Below the pieces are notes generated by a model. The model saw only the letters and a program-made list of their open reading frames with translations. It was not told the origin of the DNA and did not search any database. A program made the position numbers and the translations under genes. This document shows positions 1 through 7,047 of a stretch of DNA of 17,307 nt, piece by piece (positions within the stretch are counted from its first letter, which is position 1; the number at the start of each line of letters is the position of its first letter). Source of the stretch: an uncultured Lachnospiraceae bacterium (GTDB lineage: Bacteria > Bacillota_A > Clostridia > Lachnospirales > Lachnospiraceae); NCBI GenBank assembly GCA_900555005.1, contig USJM01000017.1:1-17307 (forward strand), in the 5' to 3' direction.

Positions 1-421
1 GCTTCTTCTCCCTTAAAAACTCCCACAGGTGCCAGTCGTCAAACTTCTGAATATTTCCGCTTCCCAGCGCATGGAGCAGGTAGAAATCAAAGAAATCGAC
101 CCCCTCGCGCCGCAGCGATTCGTCAAACTCCGCCTTCGCCTCCGCTTCATTATGTATATAGGAAGCATTGACATTCAGCTTCGAGGTGATGTAGAAGCTG
201 TCGCGCGGGTACCGTTCTGTCAGCGCCCTTCTCGCCGCTTCCTCGCTTCCGTTATAAACATAGGCACTGTCAAAATACTTCAGCCCCGCCCTCATGAATG
301 CATCGACCATTCTCTTTGTCTGTTCAAGATCGATGATGTCCTTTTCCTCGTCTGCCCTCGGCAGACGCATCAGTCCGAATCCCAGCTTCGGCATCTGTCT
401 GACCATTCCCTCATCCAGCAT
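1..421 (-). CDS. Aldo/keto reductase, N-terminal part (runs off the window)
   Basis: NAD(P)H-dependent oxidoreductase of the aldo/keto reductase superfamily, a cytoplasmic TIM barrel. About 140 residues are visible; the rest lies beyond position 1. The start gives MLDEGMVRQMPKLGFGLMRLP, the usual first strand. The catalytic tetrad is readable: Asp51 and Tyr56 in YFDSAYVYNGSEEA, Lys81 in ITSKLN and His117 in FYLLHALG. The ATG at 421-419 is preceded by AGGAGG (plus-strand cctcct, 429-434) at a 7-nt spacing, so I prefer it over later Met codons. It is divergent from the response regulator gene. Many clostridial members of this subgroup carry a C-terminal iron-sulfur domain, but that part is not in the window. 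The substrate cannot be deduced. The family call is secure. Confidence 0.88.
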   Translation of the reverse strand, partial: MLDEGMVRQMPKLGFGLMRLPRADEEKDIIDLEQTKRMVDAFMRAGLKYFDSAYVYNGSEEAARRALTERYPRDSFYITSKLNVNASYIHNEAEAKAEFDESLRREGVDFFDFYLLHALGSGNIQKFDDWHLWEFLREKK

Positions 422-525
422 GACTGTTCCTCCTCACTTGAATATTTTTCTATCTGACATGTTGAAACAATTCTACCATGTACTCGAAGGGCTGTCACGA
501 CTGCCCAGTACCTGCGCCGGTCCGC

Positions 526-579
526 TTTACACAGATTTTTCATTTGCTTATCGATCTTTTTACATCCTTCTGGTATCCT
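526..579 (+). promoter_or_regulatory. Probable Pho box and -10 element upstream of phoB
   Basis: Four hexamers sit at an exact 11-bp pitch: TTTACA (526-531), TTTTCA (537-542), TTATCG (548-553, the weakest) and TTTACA (559-564). After 9 bp comes TATCCT (574-579), a plausible -10. Direct repeats of about 11 bp replacing the -35 element are the known pattern of PhoB/PhoP sites. The same pitch and the same 9-bp gap occur in front of the Na/Pi cotransporter gene at 13588. This suggests positive autoregulation of phoB. The arrangement is read directly from the sequence; binding is inferred. Confidence 0.62.
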
Positions 580-666
580 GTGAATTAGGTGCCGGACTTT
601 TGACACTGTAATCATCATTTTGTGACAAAAAACAGCATTTTATACCTTACAGGAGTGAAATCGGAC

Positions 667-1337
667 ATGGCTGAGATTTACATTGTTGAGGATGACAGAG
701 ATATTCAGGAAATTGAAAGCATCGCGCTGAAGAATTCCGGTCATACCGTCCAGGGATTCTCGAACGGAAAAGATTTCTTCCGGGCTGTCTCGGAGAAGAT
801 GCCTGATCTGGTTCTCCTTGACATCATGCTCCCCGATATGGATGGAAATGAAATTCTGAAGAAGCTTCGTCAGAGTGAGATGACAGCTCATGTTCCCGTC
901 ATCATGGTGACGGCAAAGACAGCCGAGATCGATATGATCAAGGGACTCGACATCGGCGCCGACGACTACATCAAGAAGCCGTTCTCCGTCATGGAACTGA
1001 TCACGCGCGTGAAAGCCCTGCTCCGAAGGACCCAGGGCGACCAGACCCGTCCTGTCCTGCAGCTGGGGAATGTGTGCCTTGACAGCTCCCGCCGCATCGT
1101 CACAGTCGATGGCAGGCCTGTTGACCTGACATACAAGGAATTTGAGCTGCTCCGGCTTCTGATGAGCAACCCGGGCATCGTCATGACAAGAGACGTCATC
1201 ATGCAGCGCGTCTGGGACACAAACTTCGAAGGCGAATCCCGCACGGTCGACATGCACATCAAGACCCTGCGTCAGAAGCTCGGAGATTCCGCAGACCGAT
1301 CAAGACCATCCGGAATGTGGGCTACGTCATGGAGTGA
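667..1337 (+). CDS. phoB: PhoB-type response regulator (OmpR family), frameshifted near its end
   Basis: Two-component transcription regulator, probably activating phosphate-starvation genes. The receiver domain covers residues 1-120: acidic pair Glu8/Asp9, phosphoacceptor Asp52 (LVLLDIMLPD), Thr82 and Lys104 (KKP). The winged-helix DNA-binding domain begins near residue 130 and includes FEGESRTVDMHIKTLRQKLGD. I choose ATG 667, preceded by AGGAG at 651-655; an upstream in-frame GTG at 622 lacks a good ribosome site. The frame breaks at about 1297: after GDSAD, the expected end IKTIRNVGYVME and stop (1335-1337) lie in another frame, so one base is missing. Unrepaired, the frame reads to 1515 with a nonsense tail. 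Repaired length is about 223 residues, normal for the family. The last 11 bases overlap the convergent SGNH gene. A Pho box lies upstream. The PhoB assignment rests on the surrounding pst and phoR genes. Confidence 0.82.
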
Positions 1338-2361
1338 GGCCCTGCGCCGCAGCCCGTTCTCTCATCTTCGTGAGCACCCGGTTTTCCCGCTTCTGATACC
1401 GTGCGGCCAGCCTGTTCCATCCGCTGTAGTCCGGATCGGACCGCCTGTCAGAAAGCGCCGGTACTTCCTCCTGAAGCACCCTCTGAAGATAAGCCGTCGT
1501 CTTCTGCGCTCCTGACAGATTCAGGTGATCTCCGCCGTCGAGGCTGTCCGTCTTCCAGTCGATTCCGACTTCCCCGGTCATCAGGTTCAGGTCGGTATAC
1601 GGCACGCCCAGCTCTTCTGCCAGAAGCGCGAGTGTATTGTGCCGCTTCATATTGTAATTCTTCGGGGACGGCGCACTGTACAGAAGCAGCGCCATTCCTC
1701 TTCTCTCACAGATTTTTTTGATCTTTTTAAGGATCCGTACATTCTGCGGGTCAATCGGTTCTGTCCCGTCATCAGGTTTCATGTAGTCATCGAGCTGCTT
1801 CGGCGGCCGTATCGTAGGCATCATCCGAAACCCTTTCCAGACCCTTCGTCTCTTCTTCGGCTTTTCGATGGCATCCTTCCATAGATTGTGCAGCCGGAAG
1901 ATCTGAAATGCATTCTGCCCGGCCTGCTGAAACAGCAGTTCATCTGCCTTTCCGGGTTCCAGATCCGTAAAGAGCGCATGGGTCTCGATGAGCAGTGCCT
2001 TCGGGTGCTGCCGCCTGAGCGCCGCATGGAGGATGGAATTCATTTCCACCATCGTCTCCCCCGGAATCGATGCCAGGTAAGACGGAATCCCGCTGCCCAG
2101 CCACAGCTCCATCGGGGAGAAGGACGCGAAAGCCTCGCTGTTTCCAAGCACAAGGAGATCCAGGCGATTCCTTTGCTCCTGCTCCAGATCCCAGTAGACC
2201 GTGTTGCGGGAACGGTATCCGTGCCTTGCCTCCGCACCGGTAATCTCCAGAAAAAGCCGCGATGCCAGAAGCAGCAGGACCAGCAGGCAGACAAAAAATC
2301 CGGTCACCCGCAGCGTTGTCCGTCCTCCTGAACGGATCGATTTCGATGTCTCTTTTCCCAT
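1327..2361 (-). CDS. SGNH-hydrolase-like membrane-anchored protein (DltD/AlgJ-like), partner of MBOAT
   Basis: Probable accessory or transferase protein for O-acylation of an extracytoplasmic polymer. One N-terminal membrane anchor (about residues 19-40, GFFVCLLVLLLLASRLFL) precedes a soluble outer domain. That domain has the SGNH-type serine block LLVLGNSEAFASFSP (candidate nucleophile Ser74) and a late acidic/histidine block DGGDHLNLSGAQ (His279), as in DltD, AlgJ and AlgX relatives. I choose ATG 2361, with AAGGGA a few bases upstream, over the ATG at 2388, which overlaps the MBOAT gene and lacks a ribosome site. The protein is then 344 residues. It lies 13 bp behind the MBOAT gene, so the two are surely co-transcribed. 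Its tail overlaps the end of phoB on the other strand. The acceptor polymer is unknown; no polymer synthesis genes are visible. Confidence 0.75.
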   Translation of the reverse strand: MGKETSKSIRSGGRTTLRVTGFFVCLLVLLLLASRLFLEITGAEARHGYRSRNTVYWDLEQEQRNRLDLLVLGNSEAFASFSPMELWLGSGIPSYLASIPGETMVEMNSILHAALRRQHPKALLIETHALFTDLEPGKADELLFQQAGQNAFQIFRLHNLWKDAIEKPKKRRRVWKGFRMMPTIRPPKQLDDYMKPDDGTEPIDPQNVRILKKIKKICERRGMALLLYSAPSPKNYNMKRHNTLALLAEELGVPYTDLNLMTGEVGIDWKTDSLDGGDHLNLSGAQKTTAYLQRVLQEEVPALSDRRSDPDYSGWNRLAARYQKRENRVLTKMRERAAAQGLTP

Positions 2362-2374
2362 ATTACTGTTCCCT

Positions 2375-4021
2375 TCAGAATCCGGCATAAATCAGGTCGA
2401 CCGCCTGGTAGCCGGTTCCGTATGCGCCGAAAATGATCACCGCAAGCAGGAGTGCGTTGTAAAGTGCCCACCGGACCGGCAGCTTTCTGGCAAAAACCCA
2501 GTCCCGGATGGAAAAGCCGCGCTCACGCATCAGATCATAGAGAAAAACAACAGCTGTTCCGCCGGCGATGGCTGTCCAGTCTGCCATCCCCAGGCCGAAT
2601 GTCAGGAGCGTCCCGTCCCAGAGGCGGCTGATTCCGAACCCGTGAAACAGACTCCGGAACATACAAAGACCTGCCCGCAGTCCCGGTGCACGGAAAAACA
2701 TCTCCCCTGTGAAGATGATCACCCAGGTTCTCAGAATCCGCAGCAGTGTGGCGCCTCGACCATTCTGATGGATTCCTGTCCTGCGGTAGAAGCCCGCCCT
2801 GACCGGTTCAAGCGCTAGCTCCAGGATCAGCAGCACAAGATAATAGATCCCGTAGAAGATGTAGTTCCACTCCGCGCCATGCCACAGACCGTTGAACAGC
2901 CAGACAGGTGTCAGTGCCAGCGCGGAAACGGCCAGCTTCGCCACATACCGCCCGGACTTTTTCCGGAGTCTTTTCCCCAGCTTTTTGGCCATTGTCGATG
3001 CCGCGACCGGATAGAACAGATAGTCCTTCAGCCAGGCACCGAGCGAGATATGCCACCGTCTCCAGAATTCCGACGCTGTCTGAGAAAAGAAGGGCTGACG
3101 GAAATTCTCCGGCAGACGGATGCCGAACAGTCTGGCGGAGCCGATGACCACATCCATCATCCCGGAGAACTCCATGTAAAGCTGAATCGTGTAGCAGACG
3201 GCTGCCACAATGATCAGCACGCCATTCTGCTTCTCATATTCCCCGAACAAGGTTGCAACGATGATATTCAGCCGGTCAGCTACGACCAGCTTCTTGAACA
3301 TTCCCCAGCAGATGCGCATGACGGAGGCTGTCATTTCCTCCAGCGTGCGCGGCACGCCGTCCTCTGGATTTTCCATCTTCTCCATCGTGTGCGGCACGCC
3401 GTCCTCTGTTTTTTCTGTCTTCTCCATCGGGCCGGAGAACTGCATGGCGGTGTCCCCGTAGCGCGCAATCGGTCCTTCCATCGTCTGCGGAAAGAACCCC
3501 AGAAAAAGCGCAATCCGGATGAAATCCCTGTCCGCCGGAATCCTTTTCCAGTAGACCTCGAGAAGATATCCCACTGCCTCCAGTGTATAGAAGGAAATGC
3601 CGATCGGCACGAGCAGCCTCGGCGCGATGATCGCGGCTCCGCCTGCGTGTACAACCAGCCTGTTCAACTGCCGCACGAAAAAGCCGGTATATTTCAGATA
3701 GAAAAGGACGCCAAACAAAGCACCGTTTGCAAGGAGCATCACAGCCTGATGCGCCACGGCCTGTTTTCTGTACGGTTTCCTTGATGCGGCAGCCGCACTC
3801 TCCGGAAGTCCGTCCCCGAGCTTCCCGATCCAGATTCCCATGAAGTATACCCACACCGTCGTTCCGAGAAGGTAAACAATCAGATAATGGCTGCAAAGAA
3901 AGAAGTACAGCCAGGAGGCGCCGGCAAGCACATACCTTCTGAATCGTTTCGGACAGATGGAGAACAATAGAAGAACCAGCGGGAGAAACCCAAGCAGGTA
4001 GGACAGCTGATTATAGCCCAT
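2375..4021 (-). CDS. MBOAT family O-acyltransferase (DltB/AlgI-like)
   Basis: Polytopic membrane protein that likely moves an acetyl or acyl group from the cytoplasm to an outer acceptor, working with the downstream SGNH protein. The 548 residues contain about ten hydrophobic segments. Signature regions are LVPIGISFYTLEAVGYLLEVY (141-157), FFPQTMEGPIARY, EFWRRWHISLGAWLKDYLFYP, and FNGLWHGAEWNY with the invariant MBOAT histidine at about His381. AlgI and PatA relatives have the same motifs; DltB is a more distant option. A cytoplasmic-loop segment (residues 199-226) consists of two copies of a 14-residue unit, an in-frame duplication discussed separately. The ATG at 4021 has AAAGGA 14 nt upstream, rather far, but the protein begins as family members do. 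A consensus TATAAT lies about 60 bp upstream. Confidence 0.88.
   Translation of the reverse strand: MGYNQLSYLLGFLPLVLLLFSICPKRFRRYVLAGASWLYFFLCSHYLIVYLLGTTVWVYFMGIWIGKLGDGLPESAAAASRKPYRKQAVAHQAVMLLANGALFGVLFYLKYTGFFVRQLNRLVVHAGGAAIIAPRLLVPIGISFYTLEAVGYLLEVYWKRIPADRDFIRIALFLGFFPQTMEGPIARYGDTAMQFSGPMEKTEKTEDGVPHTMEKMENPEDGVPRTLEEMTASVMRICWGMFKKLVVADRLNIIVATLFGEYEKQNGVLIIVAAVCYTIQLYMEFSGMMDVVIGSARLFGIRLPENFRQPFFSQTASEFWRRWHISLGAWLKDYLFYPVAASTMAKKLGKRLRKKSGRYVAKLAVSALALTPVWLFNGLWHGAEWNYIFYGIYYLVLLILELALEPVRAGFYRRTGIHQNGRGATLLRILRTWVIIFTGEMFFRAPGLRAGLCMFRSLFHGFGISRLWDGTLLTFGLGMADWTAIAGGTAVVFLYDLMRERGFSIRDWVFARKLPVRWALYNALLLAVIIFGAYGTGYQAVDLIYAGF
3344..3427 (-). repeat. Two tandem 42-bp repeats inside the MBOAT gene
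   Basis: Two adjacent 42-bp units (3344-3385 and 3386-3427) share both ends and differ at a few positions in the middle. On the coding strand they give MEKTEKTEDGVPHT and MEKMENPEDGVPRT. The repeat preserves frame and adds a charged insert between predicted membrane segments. Confidence 0.85.
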
Positions 4022-4081
4022 GCGTGATCAGAAAATCCTTTCTTGACAGATGATTCGTGAAGCATTCAAAACCATACGCCC

Positions 4082-4087
4082 ATTATA
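4082..4087 (-). promoter_or_regulatory. Candidate -10 element for the MBOAT/SGNH operon
   Basis: The minus strand reads TATAAT at 4087-4082, a perfect -10 hexamer about 60 bp upstream of the MBOAT start, giving a leader of roughly 50 nt. No good -35 hexamer is present at 16-18 bp, so this is a tentative call. Confidence 0.4.
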
Positions 4088-4154
4088 TCCGGTTTGTCAG
4101 ACCGCAGCACACGCGGATCTGCAATAAAAGTGTCATAAAAACAGCAGAGTACTC

Positions 4155-4192
4155 TTGACAGGGCGCTCATTTTTGATATCATTATGATATCA
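4155..4192 (+). promoter_or_regulatory. Promoter with overlapping palindromic operator for the SPFH operon
   Basis: A consensus -35 TTGACA (4155-4160) is followed after 16 bp by TATCAT (4177-4182). The -10 lies within a perfect inverted repeat: TGATATCA (4174-4181), three bases TTA, TGATATCA (4185-4192). Each arm is itself a palindrome. A regulator bound here would block polymerase. The ribbon-helix-helix protein encoded second in this operon is the obvious candidate, by analogy with autoregulating Arc/CopG-type repressors; that link is inference. Confidence 0.6.
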
Positions 4193-4228
4193 GTTAGGCA
4201 TCTTCGCAATTGGAGGGAGGATCCAATC

Positions 4229-5317
4229 ATGATGGACAATCTGAATCAGAACCAGAATCAAACGTCAGATGCAGCTGTCGGAAAACAGTCCCAGGATGTA
4301 AAGGAAAAGATATTGAATGCCAGGAAGAATGGTATGCTCGTTCTCACCCTGACCCTTGCACTCGAGGTCGGACTGGTGCTTCTGACCGTCTTGTTCATCT
4401 CAACCGACGGCCCTCTGGCACTTCAGGTCATTCCCATGATCCTGGCTTTCATCTGCTGGCTTCCGCTGGCAGGTCTGCGTGTCCTCAAGCCGCAGGAGGC
4501 GCTCGTCATCACACTGTTCGGCGACTACATTGGAACACTGAAGGGACCTGGCTTCTATGCGGTCAATCCCTTCTGCAGCAGCTTCAATCCTGCTAAGAGA
4601 ACCCAGCTTGGCCAGAGTCGGGATGTGAACGAAGGCGATAAAAATTCTGTTGCAGCAGCACTGCTGAAGGGTGCCGCTGAGCCCTCCACCCCCTCTTCCA
4701 GCGGGAATGTCATTTCTCTCAAGGTGATGACCCTGAACAACAGCCGCCAGAAGGTCAACGACGCGCTTGGGAACCCGGTCGAGGTCGGGGTCGCCGTCAT
4801 GTGGCGGGTTGTCGATACGGCAAAGGCTGTCTTCACCGTTGACAACTTCAAGGAATACCTCTCGCTCCAATGCGATGCAGCTGTCCGCAGTGTTGTGAAG
4901 ATCTACCCATATGATGTCGCGCCGAACATCGACACCACAGGCGACGGTCAGGCGGACGACGGTTCCCTGCGCGGCTCCACAGAGGTCGTCGCAAAGCGGA
5001 TTCGGGACGAGATCCAGAGCAAGGTAGAGGTTGCCGGACTCGAGATCCTGGATGCCCGCATCACTTACCTGGCCTACGCGCCGGAGATTGCGGCTTCGAT
5101 GCTGCAGCGCCAGCAGGCATCGGCAATCGTCGATGCGAGAAAACTGATCGTAGACGGTGCCGTCGGCATGGTACAGATGGCCCTGGAGAAGCTGAAGGAA
5201 GATGATGTTGTCGATCTTGACGATGAGCGCAAGGCTGCCATGGTCTCTAACCTGCTGGTCGTCCTCTGCGGCAACCGCGACGCGCAGCCGGTTGTGAATT
5301 CCGGCTCTCTGTACTGA
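4229..5317 (+). CDS. SPFH/Band 7 domain membrane protein
   Basis: Stomatin/prohibitin/flotillin-type protein, probably a membrane scaffold forming oligomers. The start ATG at 4229 (a second ATG follows at once) has GGAGGGAGG at 4212-4220. The 362 residues begin with a polar Gln/Asn-rich stretch, then two hydrophobic segments (about 36-57 and 64-83). The SPFH domain begins at [30 protein letters not shown] and includes [19 protein letters not shown] and [21 protein letters not shown], followed by an Ala/Gln-rich helical stretch [21 protein letters not shown] Pro/Ser-rich insert ([12 protein letters not shown]) lies in the domain. It is first in a two-gene operon with a ribbon-helix-helix protein 127 bp downstream. 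The precise cellular role is not known for this subgroup. An in-frame ATG at 4184 lies inside the promoter and is unlikely as the start. Confidence 0.85.
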   Translation: MMDNLNQNQNQTSDAAVGKQSQDVKEKILNARKNGMLVLTLTLALEVGLVLLTVLFISTDGPLALQVIPMILAFICWLPLAGLRVLKPQEALVITLFGDYIGTLKGPGFYAVNPFCSSFNPAKRTQLGQSRDVNEGDKNSVAAALLKGAAEPSTPSSSGNVISLKVMTLNNSRQKVNDALGNPVEVGVAVMWRVVDTAKAVFTVDNFKEYLSLQCDAAVRSVVKIYPYDVAPNIDTTGDGQADDGSLRGSTEVVAKRIRDEIQSKVEVAGLEILDARITYLAYAPEIAASMLQRQQASAIVDARKLIVDGAVGMVQMALEKLKEDDVVDLDDERKAAMVSNLLVVLCGNRDAQPVVNSGSLY

Positions 5318-5444
5318 ACCCGTGAGTTTCCGGATTGCATACGGTTCCGGCCAGAATCAGATCTGCATCTGACCCGCATTCGGTCTGCGTCTGATCTGAA
5401 CCTGTAAAATCTTCAGTTCGGCATAGCTGAAAGGAGGGATAAAA

Positions 5445-5639
5445 TTGGCAAAGAAACAGATTCCGCTCAGGCTGAACGAAAAGCTCTACGACGCAATTGC
5501 CGCCTGGGCGGAGGACGATTTCCGCTCTGTCAACGGCCAGATCGAGTACCTCCTGACCGAATGTGTCCGGCAGCGCAAGAAGGATGGTAAGTACGTCTCG
5601 CAGCACCTCGACGAGCCGCCGGAGCTGGATCTTCACTGA
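5445..5639 (+). CDS. Small Arc/CopG-like ribbon-helix-helix protein
   Basis: A 64-residue protein with the ribbon-helix-helix layout. A short strand (KQIPLRLNEKL) is followed by helix A (YDAIAAWAEDDF) and, after a turn (RSVNGQ), helix B (IEYLLTECVRQRKK). The acidic tail DEPPELDLH is less conserved. Such proteins dimerise and bind DNA through the paired strands. The start is TTG at 5445, strongly supported by AAGGAGGG ending 7 nt upstream; no ATG fits. It follows the SPFH gene and may control that operon through the palindrome at 4174-4192 (inference). Its stop overlaps the end of the convergent YibE/F gene by 7 bp. No toxin gene is adjacent, so I do not call an antitoxin. Confidence 0.75.
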   Translation: MAKKQIPLRLNEKLYDAIAAWAEDDFRSVNGQIEYLLTECVRQRKKDGKYVSQHLDEPPELDLH

Positions 5640-6919
5640 AGAATCTGTTCTACGGAATCTGACGGCTTCCCCCGGAAGATCCAGGATGCGATCAGCACGG
5701 TGATCGGGACAGACAGCACAATGCCGAAGCTGCCGGAAAGACCCTGCATGACAGCGATTCCGATGTTGTTGGAATTGAGGACCTGTGCAGCCGGAAGGTC
5801 ATAGGCAAAATTCAGGACCAGCTGGGAAACCTCTGTTCCGACAAAAGCCAGAAGGAGCGTATTGGAGTCTGTTCCCATCATGTCTCTCCCAACGCGCATA
5901 CCCGCACAGAAAAGTTCCCACCTTGAAATCCCCGGATTCTGTCTGCACACTTCCTGCATCGAGCTGGATATGGACATCGCCACATCCATCTCCGCACCGA
6001 GCGCCGAGATCAGAATCCCTGCAAAGAGAAGACCTCCGACCTTAATGCGGTTTGACTCCCAGATTGTCAACAGCGTCTCGATGTCCGAGACATTCCAGCC
6101 GCTGATTCCAGTCGCCAGAGAGAAGAGCTCCGCAAAGATTCCGGCGATCACAACACCTGAGACCGTCCCGAGCGTTGCAGTGATTGTCTTGCGGCTGATT
6201 CCGCCAATGCACCAGAAGGTCAGGATGGTCGTCAGCGCGCAGACCACGACAGCAGAGCGGATTGGGGAGACCCGCAGATAGATGAGCGGAATCCAGATGA
6301 AGATGATGATGAAAAACGTGATGATCAGGCAGGCAGAGGCCTTCAAGCCCTGCCTGCCGCCAACCGCAATCAGTGCCACAAGATACAGCAGGCCAAAGAG
6401 TAGGATCATCCCACCGCGGTCTCTGGAATAGACGGAGGATACCGTCGAGTCACCGGAGACGGATTGAACAACAATGACATGGAGACCGGGCGTACAGGCT
6501 GTCCCAAACAGGAAGCCGGATGAGGAAGTCATCTGAATGACCTCTCCCTTGCGCACTCCTGTTGTCATCTTTACCGTCACGACCTGCTCTCCGCTGCGTG
6601 TCCCGTCTGCCTGCAGGTTGTCGTGCAGGACTTCCTGCACAATCCCCTTCTCATATGTATTCCCGGTGCGGGTGACAAGTTCCGTCTTCTTCATCGTGTT
6701 CAGCCTGTAGGCAGTAAGAATCAAAATGAGAAAAATGATCGTCATCACAACCCGCCGGATCCAGATTCGCTTCTCGGTTGATGCGTTTTTTTCTGCCTTC
6801 CGAAGGTTTCTCCCGGTCACAGCTGTCTGCTTCTGATCGGTCACAGCTGTCTGCTTCTCATCGGTCACAACTGTCTCCTTCTCGTCGACCGCCGACTTTT
6901 TGATTGCAAATCGTCCCAT
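5633..6919 (-). CDS. YibE/F-like multi-pass membrane protein
   Basis: Member of the YibE/F family, found mostly in Bacillota and Actinomycetota; its transport or other activity is unproven. The 428 residues comprise a charged cytoplasmic N-terminus (1-52), a first membrane helix (about 54-74) and an outer soluble domain (about 75-170, including YEKGIVQEVLHD and GEVIQMTSS). A bundle of about seven further helices follows, from MILLFGLLYLVALIAVGG onward, with the family-typical GAEMDVAMSISSSMQEV and GRDMMGTDSNTLLLAFVG. Residues 12-35 are three tandem 8-residue repeats (DEKETVVT, DEKQTAVT, DQKQTAVT). The ATG at 6919 has GAGGGAG about 7 nt upstream. It is last in the pst-phoU-phosphatase series, but two hairpins in the 128-bp gap may separate it transcriptionally. 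Confidence 0.8.
   Translation of the reverse strand: MGRFAIKKSAVDEKETVVTDEKQTAVTDQKQTAVTGRNLRKAEKNASTEKRIWIRRVVMTIIFLILILTAYRLNTMKKTELVTRTGNTYEKGIVQEVLHDNLQADGTRSGEQVVTVKMTTGVRKGEVIQMTSSSGFLFGTACTPGLHVIVVQSVSGDSTVSSVYSRDRGGMILLFGLLYLVALIAVGGRQGLKASACLIITFFIIIFIWIPLIYLRVSPIRSAVVVCALTTILTFWCIGGISRKTITATLGTVSGVVIAGIFAELFSLATGISGWNVSDIETLLTIWESNRIKVGGLLFAGILISALGAEMDVAMSISSSMQEVCRQNPGISRWELFCAGMRVGRDMMGTDSNTLLLAFVGTEVSQLVLNFAYDLPAAQVLNSNNIGIAVMQGLSGSFGIVLSVPITVLIASWIFRGKPSDSVEQILQ
6816..6887 (-). repeat. Three tandem 24-bp repeats in the YibE/F gene
   Basis: Units at 6816-6839, 6840-6863 and 6864-6887 are nearly identical on the plus strand (each begins GTCACA and ends TCG). They encode three 8-residue units at the cytoplasmic N-terminus. 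The length is a multiple of three, so copy-number change would keep frame. Confidence 0.85.
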
Positions 6920-6943
6920 GTCTCAGCTCCCTCTCTGTATATG

Positions 6944-6975
6944 AAAACTGCCCCGGGCTCTTACACCTGGAGCAG
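6944..6975 (-). terminator. Possible weak terminator after the phosphatase gene
   Basis: On the minus strand CTGCTCC (6975-6969) can pair with GGGGCAG (6954-6948), with one G-U pair and a 14-nt loop, followed by TTTT (6947-6944). The stem is short and the T-run only four, so this may end or attenuate transcription between the phosphatase and YibE/F genes. Confidence 0.35.
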
Positions 6976-7001
6976 CTTCTTCCAAACCCTGTATGTCTGA
7001 T

Positions 7002-7030
7002 CTGCCCTGCGCTGTTATCGCACAGAGCAG
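7002..7030 (-). other. RNA hairpin after the phosphatase stop
   Basis: On the minus strand CTGCTCTGTGC (7030-7020) pairs with GCGCAGGGCAG (7012-7002) over 11 positions, two of them G-U, around a 7-nt loop. No T-run follows. It begins 18 bp after the phosphatase stop codon and could protect the 3' end of that message. Confidence 0.45.
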
Positions 7031-7047
7031 TTGTCTGATGTTCAGGT

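Noticed and set aside
600..628. TTGACA at 600-605 as a -35 for phoB
   Set aside because: No acceptable -10 lies 16-18 bp downstream; the Pho box with TATCCT fits better.
622..666. Upstream in-frame GTG start for phoB, adding 15 residues
   Set aside because: No ribosome site precedes it, whereas ATG 667 has AGGAG and gives a normal receiver-domain start.
640..1262. Long reading frames on the minus strand opposite phoB
   Set aside because: They mirror a recognised gene, have no family resemblance and lack ribosome sites.
5445..5639. Toxin-antitoxin system around the ribbon-helix-helix gene
   Set aside because: No small toxin gene is adjacent; the only operon partner is the SPFH protein.
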